A stretch of DNA of 64,000 bases. It comes from Pseudomonas alkylphenolica (GTDB lineage Bacteria; Pseudomonadota; Gammaproteobacteria; Pseudomonadales; Pseudomonadaceae). This document shows positions 44,374 to 54,702 of this stretch, piece after piece. Position numbers and translations under genes: made by a program. Every line of letters begins with the position of its first letter. Within the stretch, counting starts at the first letter, position 1. Below the pieces are notes generated by a model. That model saw only the letters and a list, made by a program, of their open reading frames with translations. It was not told where the DNA came from and did not search any database. The DNA lies in NCBI RefSeq assembly GCF_000746525.1, contig NZ_CP009048.1, positions 5,469,501 through 5,533,500 on the forward strand. The letters are read 5' to 3'.

Positions 44374-45264
44374 TCAGGCCGAAACAGGCGCCGCGGTGCG
44401 ACCCACGTCCGGCTGCTTCCAGGAGTCGGCAGCGCTTTCTTCGATGGCCTGCTGGATCGCCCGACGACGACGCTCTTCGCCGCGACGGCTGACGTACCAG
44501 ACCATGAAGGTCACCAACGATACCGACAGCAGGATCAGGCTGGCGACGGCGTTGATTTCCGGTTTCACGCCCAGACGTACTGCCGAGAAGACTTCCATCG
44601 GCAAGGTGGTCGAACCCGGACCCGACACGAAGCTGGCCAGTACCAGGTCGTCCAGCGACAGCGCGAAGGACATCATGCCACCTGCCGCCAGCGAGGGCGC
44701 GATCATCGGGATGGTGATCAGGAAGAACACCTTCCACGGCTTGGCACCCAGGTCCATCGCCGCTTCCTCGATCGACAGGTCCAGCTCGCGCAGACGTGCC
44801 GACACCACCACCGCCACATAGGCGGCACAGAAGGTGGTATGCGCGATCCAGATGGTCACGATACCGCGTTCCTGCGGCCAGCCGATCATCTGTGCCATGG
44901 CCACGAACAGCAGCAACAGCGACAGACCGGTAATCACCTCAGGCATTACCAGCGGCGCGGTGACCAGGCCACCGAACAGGGTACGACCCTTGAAGCGCGT
45001 CACCCGGGTCAGCACGAAGGCCGCCAGGGTACCCAACGCCACCGCGGCGATCGCGGTGTAGCAGGCGATCTCCAGCGAGCGCATCACCGAGCCCATCAAC
45101 TGGCTGTTGTCGAGCAAGCCGACGTACCACTTGACCGACCAGCCGCCCCAAACCGTCACCAGCTTGGAAGCGTTGAACGAGTAGATCACCAGGATCAGCA
45201 TGGGCAGGTAGATGAACAGCAAGCCCACAATCAACATCAGCTTGGAGAAACTGAAACGCTTCAT
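44374..45264 (-). CDS. spuH: Polyamine ABC transporter permease SpuH (PotI type)
   Basis: 296-aa inner-membrane permease with six predicted TM helices and the EAA loop (REDLSIEEAAMDLGAKPWKVF-like: LDLSIEEAAMDLGAKPW). Pairs with SpuG as the transport channel for putrescine/spermidine. Overlaps spuG by 4 bases. The C-terminal cytoplasmic tail is Arg-rich. Last gene of the spu operon, followed by REP pair 7. Confidence 0.93.
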   Translation of the reverse strand: MKRFSFSKLMLIVGLLFIYLPMLILVIYSFNASKLVTVWGGWSVKWYVGLLDNSQLMGSVMRSLEIACYTAIAAVALGTLAAFVLTRVTRFKGRTLFGGLVTAPLVMPEVITGLSLLLLFVAMAQMIGWPQERGIVTIWIAHTTFCAAYVAVVVSARLRELDLSIEEAAMDLGAKPWKVFFLITIPMIAPSLAAGGMMSFALSLDDLVLASFVSGPGSTTLPMEVFSAVRLGVKPEINAVASLILLSVSLVTFMVWYVSRRGEERRRRAIQQAIEESAADSWKQPDVGRTAAPVSA

Positions 45265-46181
45265 GCCCTGCCCTCCATCTCTTTGGCCTGACTACGGTTG
45301 AAGAGCAGAATCGGCACGATCAGGATCGCCAGCATCACCACCGCCAGGGCAGAAGCCACCGGCCAGTCACGGTTGTTGAAGAACTCTTGCCAGAGCACTT
45401 TACCGATCATCAAGGTTTCCGGACCGCCAAGCAGTTCCGGGATAACGAACTCACCGACCACCGGAATGAACACCAGCATGCAGCCGGCGATGATGCCGTT
45501 CTTCGACAACGGCACGGTGATCTTCCAGAAGCTGTTGAAGGTGCTCGACCCCAGGTCCGACGCGGCCTCAAGCAGGCTCTGGTCGTGTTTGACCAGGTTG
45601 GCGTAGAGCGGCAGGATCATGAACGGCAGGTACGAATAGACCACACCGATGTAGACCGCCATGTTGGTGTTGAGGATCTGCAGCGGTTGATCGATCAGGC
45701 CCAGCCACATCAGGAAACTGTTGAGCAGGCCATTGTTGCTGAGAATGCCCATCCAGGCATAAACGCGGATCAGGATCGCCGTCCAGGTCGGCATCATGAT
45801 CAGCAGCAACAGGACCGTCTGGGTCTCCTTGCGTGCGTTGGCGATGGCATAGGCCATCGGATAGCCGATCAGCAGGCACAGCAGTGTGCTGAAGAAGGCC
45901 ATCTTCAACGAGCCCAGGTACGCCGAGATGTACAGCTCATCCTCGGTCAACAGGCCGTAGTTGGCCATGTTCAGCACCAGCTGCACTTTGTCTTCGACGT
46001 AGCTGTAGATTTCGGTGTACGGCGGGATCGCCACGTCCGCTTCAGCGAAGCTGATCTTCAGGACGATGAAGAACGGCAGCATGAAGAACAGGAACAGCCA
46101 GATGAACGGCACGCCGATCACCAGATGGCGCCCTTCAGGCTTTATTCGGTTGAAGGCTCGCTTGAGCTTGCGCATGTTCAT
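45261..46181 (-). CDS. spuG: Polyamine ABC transporter permease SpuG (PotH type)
   Basis: 306-aa permease with six TM helices and an EAA loop (LLEAASDLGSSTFNSFWKI). The start at 46181 overlaps the spuF stop (ATGA); an upstream extension of 11 codons is open but would lie inside spuF and has no conservation value. Forms the membrane channel together with SpuH and is energised by SpuF. Confidence 0.93.
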   Translation of the reverse strand: MNMRKLKRAFNRIKPEGRHLVIGVPFIWLFLFFMLPFFIVLKISFAEADVAIPPYTEIYSYVEDKVQLVLNMANYGLLTEDELYISAYLGSLKMAFFSTLLCLLIGYPMAYAIANARKETQTVLLLLIMMPTWTAILIRVYAWMGILSNNGLLNSFLMWLGLIDQPLQILNTNMAVYIGVVYSYLPFMILPLYANLVKHDQSLLEAASDLGSSTFNSFWKITVPLSKNGIIAGCMLVFIPVVGEFVIPELLGGPETLMIGKVLWQEFFNNRDWPVASALAVVMLAILIVPILLFNRSQAKEMEGRA

Positions 46182-47320
46182 GACCGCAGTACCACGCCGC
46201 TGTCGTCTTCCCACCAGACGTAAACCTGGTCGTCCCAGGTCGGTCGGGTGCCCTGGCGTTCAGCGTTGGCAACGAACGACTGGACGATCTTGCCGCCAGG
46301 CAGCTCGACGTAGAACACCGAGTGGCCACCGAGGTAGGCGATGTCGTGGACCTTGCCGCGCGACCAGTTGTGTTCACAGGTCGGCTGCTGGGTGGTGACC
46401 AGCAGTTTTTCCGGACGCAATGCATAGGTGATGCGCTTGTCTTCCACCGAGGTGGTAACACCGTGGCCGACGTAGATCTTGCGCTCGAGTTCCGAGCTGG
46501 CAATGACCGCGTGGCCTTCGGCATCTTCGACCACTTCACCCTCGAACAGGTTGACGTTGCCGATGAACTCGCAGACCAGGCGGCTGGTCGGGGTCTCGTA
46601 GATGTCGATCGGGCTGCCGATCTGGGCGATCCAGCCCAGGTGCATGATGGCGATGCGCTGGGCCATGGTCATGGCCTCTTCCTGGTCGTGGGTCACCATG
46701 ACGCAGGTAACACCGACCCGCTCGATGATCTCAACCAGCTCAAGCTGCATCTGCGAACGCAGTTTCTTGTCCAGCGCGCCCATCGGCTCATCGAGCAGCA
46801 ACAGCTTCGGGCGTTTGGCCAGGGAGCGGGCCAGCGCCACACGCTGACGCTGACCACCGGAAAGCTGGTGCGGCTTGCGCTTGGCGTACTGGGTCATGTG
46901 CACCAGCTTGAGCATCTCGCCGACACGTGCGTCGATCTCGGCCTTGGGCATGCGGTCTTGCTGCAGGCCGAAGGCGATGTTCTGCGCCACGGTCATGTGC
47001 GGGAACAGCGCATAGGACTGGAACATCATGTTGATCGGCCGCTCGTAGGGCGGCATGTCGGTGATGTCTACGCCATCGAGGAAGATGCGCCCCTCGGTCG
47101 GCCGCTCGAAACCGGCCAGCATGCGCAGCAAGGTGGACTTGCCCGAACCGGAGCCACCGAGCAGGGCGAAGATCTCACCCTTCTTGATTTCCAGGGACAC
47201 ATCGTCCACGGCGATGGTTTCGTCGAACTTTTTCGTGACCCGGTCGATTTTGACCAGCACCTGTTTAGGTTGCTGGTCGCCCTCGAGGGCTTTCTTATAG
47301 GCACCGGAGGCAACAGCCAT
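46178..47320 (-). CDS. spuF: Polyamine ABC transporter ATPase SpuF (PotG/PotA type)
   Basis: 380-aa ATPase. Walker A GGSGSGKST is at 55–63, signature LSGGQRQRVALARSL, Walker B LLLLDEPMGALD, and the H-loop VTHD. A C-terminal TOBE regulatory domain occupies about 290–380. The start at 47320 has GGGAG upstream; six more codons are open. It follows spuE by 59 bases and is coupled to spuG. Confidence 0.95.
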   Translation of the reverse strand: MAVASGAYKKALEGDQQPKQVLVKIDRVTKKFDETIAVDDVSLEIKKGEIFALLGGSGSGKSTLLRMLAGFERPTEGRIFLDGVDITDMPPYERPINMMFQSYALFPHMTVAQNIAFGLQQDRMPKAEIDARVGEMLKLVHMTQYAKRKPHQLSGGQRQRVALARSLAKRPKLLLLDEPMGALDKKLRSQMQLELVEIIERVGVTCVMVTHDQEEAMTMAQRIAIMHLGWIAQIGSPIDIYETPTSRLVCEFIGNVNLFEGEVVEDAEGHAVIASSELERKIYVGHGVTTSVEDKRITYALRPEKLLVTTQQPTCEHNWSRGKVHDIAYLGGHSVFYVELPGGKIVQSFVANAERQGTRPTWDDQVYVWWEDDSGVVLRS

Positions 47321-47379
47321 TTGTGAAACTCCCAACAAGATTTTTTGCGTCCGCCCCTGCCGTGACGGACTCTGGATTT

Positions 47380-48486
<1,107 letters not shown>

Positions 48487-48568
48487 CTACAAAAGTGCCC
48501 GAGTCATACGGCAGAAATCCCTGCCGGACAAGCAAACCGGCGCGCAACTTACCTTCGATACACGCATG

Positions 48569-48597
48569 TCGCAAAAACAATTTGCCACTTTTTGCGA
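48569..48597 (-). other. Intercistronic stem-loop 2 between spuD and spuE
   Basis: Perfect 9-bp stem TCGCAAAAA / TTTTTGCGA with an 11-base loop. On the transcript the 3' arm starts with five U, so it could weaken transcription into spuE. It begins 1 base after stem-loop 1. Confidence 0.6.
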
Positions 48598-48598
48598 T

Positions 48599-48626
48599 CC
48601 TGGGCGTGATTTGCACCACGCCCAGG
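48599..48626 (-). other. Intercistronic stem-loop 1 between spuD and spuE
   Basis: Perfect 10-bp stem CCTGGGCGTG / CACGCCCAGG with an 8-base loop, 11 bases after the spuD stop. GC-rich and without an adjacent U-run, it is placed like the stabilising stems that follow binding-protein genes in ABC operons. Confidence 0.65.
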
Positions 48627-48637
48627 GTCAATCAGGC

Positions 48638-49735
48638 TTATTTGCCCGATTTGATCTTGGTCCAGCTACGAGTGATCTCGCGTTGAGCTTTCGCACCTGG
48701 GTCAGCAATTGCGTACAGCTGCTTCTTCACGTCAGCCGGTGGATAGATGCTCGGATCGCCCGAGATGTCCTTGTCCACCAGCGGGGTGGCCGCCTTGTTG
48801 CCGTTCGGGAAACGTACGGCGTTGGTGATACCGGCCATGACTTCCGGCTGCATCAGGAAGTCCATGAACTTGTAGGCGGCGTCGACATTGACGGCATCTT
48901 TAGGGATGGCAACCATGTCGTAGAAGGTACCGGCGCCTTCTTTCGGAATCACGTAGTCCAGCTTGACCTTGTCACCGGCCTCGTGAGCACGGGCCTTGGA
49001 CTGCTCCAGGTCACCCGAATAACCCACGGCGACGCAAATGTTGCCGTTGGCCAGGTCCGAGATGTACTTGGAGGAGTGGAAGTAGCCGATCGACGGACGG
49101 ATCTTCAGGAACAGGTCTTCGGCTGCCTTCAGGTCAGCTTTGTCCGTGCTGTTGGTCGGCTTGCCCAGGTAATGCAGGGCCGCCGGGATCATCTCGGTCG
49201 GAGCATCGAGGAAGCTTACGCCGCAGCTCTTGAGCTTTTCGATGTTCTCGGGCTTGAACACCACGTCCCAGGAATCGATCTTGTCGACGCCCAGCGCAGC
49301 CTTGACCTTCTCTGGGTTGTAACCGATACCGATGGAGCCCCACATGTAGGGGAACGCATATTTGTTACCCGGGTCGCTGGCATCGCCAACAGCCTTGAGC
49401 AGGTCTTCGTCGAGGTTCTTCCAGTTCGCAAGCTTGGAACGATCCAGCTCCTGATAGACACCCGCCTTGATCTGTTTGGCCAGGAAGTTGTTCGACGGTA
49501 CGACGATGTCGTAACCGGACTTGCCCGCCAGCAACTTGGCTTCGAGGGTTTCGTTACTGTCGAAGACGTCGTAGACGACCTTGATGCCGGTCTGCTTCTC
49601 GAAGTTGGCGACGGTGTCCGGTGCGATGTAATCGGACCAGTTGTAGACGTGCAGCACTTTGTCATCCGCCTGAACAGCACTGGCCATGGCGCCCATCAGG
49701 GACATAGCCAACAACGTCTTGCCCAATTTCTTCAT
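48638..49735 (-). CDS. spuD: Polyamine-binding periplasmic protein SpuD
   Basis: 365-aa PotF-type binding protein, signal peptide 1–23 (SAVQA). Same contact motifs as SpuE ([33 protein letters not shown]). Putrescine preference is inferred from the P. aeruginosa order. GGAG lies ahead of the ATG. The gene is flanked on both sides by pairs of stem-loops, so its mRNA segment may be processed and accumulate above its neighbours. Confidence 0.9.
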   Translation of the reverse strand: MKKLGKTLLAMSLMGAMASAVQADDKVLHVYNWSDYIAPDTVANFEKQTGIKVVYDVFDSNETLEAKLLAGKSGYDIVVPSNNFLAKQIKAGVYQELDRSKLANWKNLDEDLLKAVGDASDPGNKYAFPYMWGSIGIGYNPEKVKAALGVDKIDSWDVVFKPENIEKLKSCGVSFLDAPTEMIPAALHYLGKPTNSTDKADLKAAEDLFLKIRPSIGYFHSSKYISDLANGNICVAVGYSGDLEQSKARAHEAGDKVKLDYVIPKEGAGTFYDMVAIPKDAVNVDAAYKFMDFLMQPEVMAGITNAVRFPNGNKAATPLVDKDISGDPSIYPPADVKKQLYAIADPGAKAQREITRSWTKIKSGK

Positions 49736-49804
49736 GCGTAATGCTCCAGAATTTTTTATTTAGCCATCTGTTCAGTGGCCGGCTCTTTACGGCGCAAGCT
49801 TCGG

Positions 49805-49821
49805 GCGACTGAAACAGTCGC
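49805..49821 (-). other. Stem-loop in the spuD leader
   Basis: Perfect 7-bp stem GCGACTG / CAGTCGC with a 3-base loop, 70 bases before the spuD start. It is the second of two stems between spuC and spuD. Confidence 0.55.
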
Positions 49822-49837
49822 TAGTCTGGCAAGTTCC

Positions 49838-49866
49838 AAGGCGCACTTTCAAGGAAAGCGCGCCTT
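49838..49866 (-). other. Stem-loop after spuC
   Basis: AAGGCGC / GCGCCTT plus an inner CTTTC / GAAAG separated by one mismatch, 3-base loop, 38 bases after the spuC stop. No U-run follows on the transcript, so it is more likely a processing or stabilising structure than a full terminator. Confidence 0.55.
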
Positions 49867-49904
49867 GAAAAACGATGATGCCATTACGCTAGCCTAGCAC
49901 TTGG

Positions 49905-51263
49905 CTATTTCAGCGCCTCAAGTGTCAAGTCCAGGCATTTGCGCGCCTTTTCCACCAGCTCGTCGATCTCTTCACGGCTGATCACCAGCGGTGGGGCAAT
50001 GATCATGGTGTCGCCCACGGCACGCATGATCAGGCCATTGTCGAAGCAGTGCTGGCGGCAGATCATGCCTGCGCCCTGACCTTCGTAACGGGCGCGGGTC
50101 GCCTTGTCCTTGACCAGCTCGATGGCACCGAGCATGCCCAGGCCACGCACTTCACCCACCAACGGGTGATCGTTGAGCTCACGCAGACGTTTCTGCAAAT
50201 ACGGTGCCGTTTCCTCTTTAACCCGCTCGATAATTTTCTCGTCGCGCAGGATTCGCAGGTTTTCCAGGCCCACAGCGGCGGCCACCGGGTGACCGGAGTA
50301 GGTGAAGCCGTGGTTGAAGTCACCGCCTTCGCTGACCACCTTGGCCACTTCGTCACGCACGATCACACCGCCCATGGGGATGTAACCGGAGGTCAGGCCT
50401 TTGGCGATGGTCATCAGGTCGGGCTTGAGGCCGTAGTAATCGGAGCCGAACCACTCACCGGTACGCCCGAAACCGCAGATCACCTCGTCGGCGATGAACA
50501 GAATCTCGTACTTGGCGAGGATCTCCTTGATCTTCGGCCAGTAGGTGTCTGGCGGAATGATCACGCCGCCAGCGCCCTGGATCGGCTCGGCGATAAAGGC
50601 GGCGACATTGTCTTCGCCGACTTCGAGGATTTTCTTTTCCAGCTGTTCAGCAGCCCAGATGCCGAACTCGTCCGGGGTCATGTCACCGCCTTCGCCGAAC
50701 CAATACGGCTGCGGAATGTGCACGATGCCCGGCAGCGTGCCGCTCTGCGCATGCATGCCGCTCATGCCACCCAGCGCGGCGCCAGCCACGGTGGAGCCGT
50801 GATAGCCGTTGATGCGGCCGATGATCACCTGCTTCTGCGGCTTGCCCTTGACCGCCCAGTAGTGGCGGACCATACGCAGGTTGGTGTCGTTGCCTTCGGA
50901 GCCGGAACCGGTGAAGAACACATGGGTCATGCCTTCTGGCGCGACGTCAGTCACCGCCTTGGCCAGTTCCAGTGCCGGTGGGTGCGCAGTCTGGAAGAAC
51001 AGGTTGTAGTACGGCAGTTCACGCATCTGCGCGGCAGCCTTTTCCACCAGCTCTTCACGACCGTAGCCGACCGCCACACACCACAGACCAGCCATACCGT
51101 CGAGGATCTTGTTGCCCTCGCTGTCCCACAAGTGCACGCCTTCAGCTTTGGTGATGATCCGCGGGCCCTTCTCTTTCAGCTGTTTATAGTCACTGAAAGG
51201 CGCCAGGTGATGCTCACTGCTAAGGGTTTGCCACTCACGGGTTTGCGGGTTGTTGACGCTCAT
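49905..51263 (-). CDS. spuC: Putrescine–pyruvate aminotransferase SpuC
   Basis: 452-aa class III PLP aminotransferase. The PLP lysine is Lys288 (MTIAKGLTSGY); Asp259 (IADEVICGFGRTG) contacts the pyridine nitrogen; the GSGSEGNDTNLR phosphate region is intact. Transfers the amino group of putrescine or cadaverine to pyruvate in polyamine breakdown. It follows spuB by 47 bases and is separated from spuD by 169 bases containing two stem-loops. Confidence 0.93.
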   Translation of the reverse strand: MSVNNPQTREWQTLSSEHHLAPFSDYKQLKEKGPRIITKAEGVHLWDSEGNKILDGMAGLWCVAVGYGREELVEKAAAQMRELPYYNLFFQTAHPPALELAKAVTDVAPEGMTHVFFTGSGSEGNDTNLRMVRHYWAVKGKPQKQVIIGRINGYHGSTVAGAALGGMSGMHAQSGTLPGIVHIPQPYWFGEGGDMTPDEFGIWAAEQLEKKILEVGEDNVAAFIAEPIQGAGGVIIPPDTYWPKIKEILAKYEILFIADEVICGFGRTGEWFGSDYYGLKPDLMTIAKGLTSGYIPMGGVIVRDEVAKVVSEGGDFNHGFTYSGHPVAAAVGLENLRILRDEKIIERVKEETAPYLQKRLRELNDHPLVGEVRGLGMLGAIELVKDKATRARYEGQGAGMICRQHCFDNGLIMRAVGDTMIIAPPLVISREEIDELVEKARKCLDLTLEALK

Positions 51264-51310
51264 GTGCTTCTCCGTTTTCTGACGGCCGCGGTCCTGCGGC
51301 TCCGGGTTGA

Positions 51311-52669
51311 TCAGACCGCAAACAGCAGGAACTCACGTTCCCAGGAGCTGATTACGCGTTTGAAGTTTTCATGTTCGGCGCGCTTGGTGGCGACGTAACC
51401 GGCAATGAATTTCTTGCCCAGGTACGGTTCCAGCGCCTGGCAGTTCTCCATGCGCTCCAGAGCGTCCTCGATGGTCAGCGGCAGGCGCAGGTTGCGCCGC
51501 TCGTAACCACGGCCCTGTACCGGCGCGCTTGGCTTGAGGCCTTCGACCATGCCGATATAGCCACACAGCAGACTGGCGGCGATCGCCAGGTACGGGTTGG
51601 CGTCGGCGCCTGGCAGACGGTTCTCGACCCGGCGGTTCTGCGGTCCGGCATCCGGTACACGCAGACCGACGGTACGGTTCTCTTCGCCCCATTCGACGTT
51701 CACCGGCGCCGAGGTATCGGGCAGGAAGCGGCGGAACGAGTTGACGTTAGGAGCAAACAGCGGCAGCACCACCGGGATGAACTTCTGCAGACCGCCGACA
51801 TGGTTGAGGAACAGCTCGCTCATTTGTCCATCGGCATCAGAGAAGATGTTCTTGCCGGTATGCACGTCGATGATGCTCTGGTGCAGGTGCATGGCGCTGC
51901 CCGGCTCACCGGTCATCGGCTTGGCCATGAAGGTGGCGGCGACGTTGTGCTTGAGCGCCGCTTCACGCATGGTCCGCTTGAACACCAGGATCTGGTCGGC
52001 CAGGGCCAGGGCGTTACCGTGACGGAAGTTGATTTCCATCTGCGCGGTGCCGTCTTCGTGGATCAGCGTGTCCAGGTCCAGGTTCTGCAGCTCGCACCAG
52101 TCGTAGACGTCCTCGAACAGCGGATCGAATTCGTTGGCAGCTTCAATGGAGAACGACTGACGGCCGGTTTCCGGACGGCCGGAGCGGCCAATCGGCGGCT
52201 GCAGCGGGAAGTCCGGGTCTTCGCAGCGTTTGGTCAGGTAGAACTCCATCTCTGGCGCCACGATCGGCTGCCAGCCCTTGTCGGCATAGAGTTTCAGTAC
52301 CTTCTTGAGCACGTTACGCGGCGACAGCTCAACCGGGTTGCCCTGCTTGTCATAAGTATCGTGGATCACCTGAGCCGTCGGCTCGATGGCCCAAGGCACG
52401 AGAAACACCGCGTTCTCGTCGGGCCGGCAGATCATGTCGATGTCGGCCGGGTCCAGCAGTTCGTAATAGATGTCGTCATCGACGTAGTCGCCGGTAACGG
52501 TCTGCAGCAGGACACTCTCGGGCAGGCGCATGCCTTTTTCGGCAATGAACTTGTTGGTTGGAGAAATCTTGCCACGGGTGATACCGGTGAGGTCGCTGAT
52601 CAAGCACTCGACTTCGGTGATCTTGTGTTCTTTCAACCAATCGGTGAGCTGGTCGAGGTTGCTACTCAT
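51311..52669 (-). CDS. spuB: Glutamine-synthetase-like gamma-glutamylpolyamine synthetase SpuB
   Basis: 452-aa member of the glutamine synthetase superfamily (GlnA3/PuuA type): metal and ATP-site motifs EMEFYL, NFRHGNALALADQ, and HLHQSI are visible; the adenylylation tyrosine loop of true GlnA is not recognisable. Joins glutamate to a polyamine amino group using ATP, the first step of the gamma-glutamylated catabolic route. Head of spuB-C-D-E-F-G-H; divergent from a second enzyme of the same family. Confidence 0.9.
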   Translation of the reverse strand: MSSNLDQLTDWLKEHKITEVECLISDLTGITRGKISPTNKFIAEKGMRLPESVLLQTVTGDYVDDDIYYELLDPADIDMICRPDENAVFLVPWAIEPTAQVIHDTYDKQGNPVELSPRNVLKKVLKLYADKGWQPIVAPEMEFYLTKRCEDPDFPLQPPIGRSGRPETGRQSFSIEAANEFDPLFEDVYDWCELQNLDLDTLIHEDGTAQMEINFRHGNALALADQILVFKRTMREAALKHNVAATFMAKPMTGEPGSAMHLHQSIIDVHTGKNIFSDADGQMSELFLNHVGGLQKFIPVVLPLFAPNVNSFRRFLPDTSAPVNVEWGEENRTVGLRVPDAGPQNRRVENRLPGADANPYLAIAASLLCGYIGMVEGLKPSAPVQGRGYERRNLRLPLTIEDALERMENCQALEPYLGKKFIAGYVATKRAEHENFKRVISSWEREFLLFAV

Positions 52670-53250
52670 AAATACCTCAGGAGGTAAATGTCTGGACAGT
52701 CGTCAGGACACCCGGAGTGGGCCGTCCCAGACATTCTGGATGCCGCGCCCGGGTAAAGCAAAAGCCGCGCAGGGGCACACCGCGACGAGGGCCGCTATAG
52801 TGAAGGCAGAGGATATTCGAAGAGGCATCGACAACAGGCAGGCCGCCCGTGCCGTCAATTATTTCAGCCGGGGTACTGCGTGCTGACGCGTAGCAATAGC
52901 CGCTCGCGTAAAATGCGTGCAAACCGATCTGCGCGCGGCAGAGGGTGATGCCGGTTGTCGGCAGGCGTGACATGTAACCCCCGGTATTATTGATGTTATG
53001 GGTTGCCACCGAGCTTAGCCTTGTTCATTTTTTTACACAACACCCCCGTAAAAAATAGAACACGGCCCGCTCAAGATCGCTCATATCGTACGAAAGCAGC
53101 GATTGTCCGCGCCCTCTATTGCAGCAAAAATGCCGCTCAAGGGCCGTTTTAGGGCATCATGGGCTTGGCTTGACTTCAGTAGGGCTTTCCGATTGACTGG
53201 AGCTGCAAGCCCCCATTGATTGATATTTTTAACAACAAAGGTGTTGCATC
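52670..53250. other. Divergent control region between the two gamma-glutamylpolyamine synthetase genes
   Basis: 581 bases. No convincing gene: a minus-strand frame (52677–53009, 110 aa) stops 7 bases before spuB but has Arg/Cys/Pro-rich shadow-like composition and no family resemblance. The AT-rich part near 53020–53060 (tttttttaca, gtaaaaaata) is the likely promoter zone. The space is where a spuA/puuD hydrolase would be expected in P. aeruginosa-like clusters; none is present. Confidence 0.6.
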
Positions 53251-54627
53251 ATGTCGGTACCCCCGCGTGCCGTTCAGCTTAACGAAGCGAACGCGTTCCT
53301 TAAGGAACATCCTGAGGTTCTCTACGTTGACCTTCTGATTGCAGATATGAATGGTGTGGTGCGTGGCAAGCGCATCGAGCGCACCAGCCTCCACAAGGTT
53401 TACGAGAAAGGCATCAACCTGCCGGCCTCCCTCTTCGCATTGGATATCAACGGCTCCACGGTCGAAAGCACCGGCCTGGGCCTGGACATCGGCGATGCCG
53501 ACCGCATCTGCTATCCAATCCCCGACACCCTGTCCAACGAGCCTTGGCAGAAGCGCCCTACCGCGCAACTGCTGATGACCATGCACGAACTTGAAGGCGA
53601 GCCGTTCTTTGCCGACCCGCGGGAAGTCCTGCGCCAGGTAGTGAGCAAGTTCGACGAGATGGGCCTGACCATCTGCGCCGCGTTCGAGCTGGAGTTCTAC
53701 CTGATCGACCAGGAAAACGTGAACGGCCGTCCACAGCCGCCACGCTCGCCGATTTCCGGCAAACGTCCGATGTCGACCCAGGTTTACCTGATCGATGACC
53801 TCGACGAGTACGTCGACTGCCTGCAGGACATCCTCGAAGGCGCCAAAGAGCAGGGCATCCCTGCCGACGCGATCGTCAAGGAAAGCGCCCCGGCGCAGTT
53901 CGAAGTCAACCTGCACCACGTTGCCGACCCGATGAAGGCCTGCGACTACGCGGTACTGCTCAAGCGCCTGATCAAGAACATCGCCTACGACCATGAGATG
54001 GATACCACCTTCATGGCCAAGCCCTATCCGGGTCAGGCGGGTAATGGTCTGCACGTCCATATCTCGGTGCTGGACAAAGATGGCAAGAACATCTTCACCA
54101 GCGAGGATCCCGAGCAGAACGCCGCACTGCGTCACGCGATCGGCGGTGTGCTCGAGACCCTACCGGCGTCGATGGCGTTCCTCTGCCCGAACGTCAACTC
54201 GTACCGCCGTTTCGGTGCCCAGTTCTACGTGCCGAACTCGCCAAGTTGGGGCCTGGACAACCGTACCGTGGCCTTGCGCGTGCCGACCGGTTCACCCGAT
54301 GCAGTACGCATCGAACACCGTGTCGCCGGTGCCGACGCCAACCCGTACCTGCTGATGGCTGCTGTCCTGGCCGGTGTTCACCATGGCTTGACCAACAAGG
54401 TCGAACCGGGCGAGCCAACCGAAGGCAACTCCTACGAGCAGAACGAGCAAAGCCTGCCGAACAACCTGCGTGATGCCCTGCGCGAGCTGGACGACAGCGA
54501 GATCCTGGCCAAGTACATCGATCCGAAATACATCGATATCTTCGTGGCCTGTAAAGAGAGCGAGCTGGAGGAGTTCGAACACTCCATCTCCGATCTTGAG
54601 TACAACTGGTACCTGCATACCGTTTGA
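53251..54627 (+). CDS. spuI: Glutamine-synthetase-like gamma-glutamylpolyamine synthetase (SpuI type)
   Basis: 458 aa, same superfamily as SpuB: AAFELEFYLID, FEVNLHHVADPMKACD, and GLHVHISVLDKDG correspond to the Glu/His metal ligands. It diverges from the spu operon and differs from SpuB along its whole length, so it is a paralogue with probably different substrate range (putrescine, cadaverine, spermidine or monoamines). AAAGGTG lies near the start. REP pair 8 follows. Confidence 0.88.
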   Translation: MSVPPRAVQLNEANAFLKEHPEVLYVDLLIADMNGVVRGKRIERTSLHKVYEKGINLPASLFALDINGSTVESTGLGLDIGDADRICYPIPDTLSNEPWQKRPTAQLLMTMHELEGEPFFADPREVLRQVVSKFDEMGLTICAAFELEFYLIDQENVNGRPQPPRSPISGKRPMSTQVYLIDDLDEYVDCLQDILEGAKEQGIPADAIVKESAPAQFEVNLHHVADPMKACDYAVLLKRLIKNIAYDHEMDTTFMAKPYPGQAGNGLHVHISVLDKDGKNIFTSEDPEQNAALRHAIGGVLETLPASMAFLCPNVNSYRRFGAQFYVPNSPSWGLDNRTVALRVPTGSPDAVRIEHRVAGADANPYLLMAAVLAGVHHGLTNKVEPGEPTEGNSYEQNEQSLPNNLRDALRELDDSEILAKYIDPKYIDIFVACKESELEEFEHSISDLEYNWYLHTV

Positions 54628-54634
54628 TGGACTT

Positions 54635-54699
54635 ATCGCGGGGCAAGCCCGCTCCCACAGGTTTATTACAACCCGGTGGGAGCGGGCTTGCCCCGCGAT
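54635..54699. repeat. REP pair 8
   Basis: Canonical inverted REP pair between the convergent spuI-type gene (7 bases away) and argA; its right end is 3 bases from the argA stop codon. Confidence 0.95.
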
Positions 54700-54702
54700 G
54701 CC

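Noticed and set aside
52677..53009. A 110-codon minus-strand frame just before spuB
   Set aside because: Composition resembles a shadow frame, no recognisable domain, and no clear ribosome site; kept only as part of the control-region entry.
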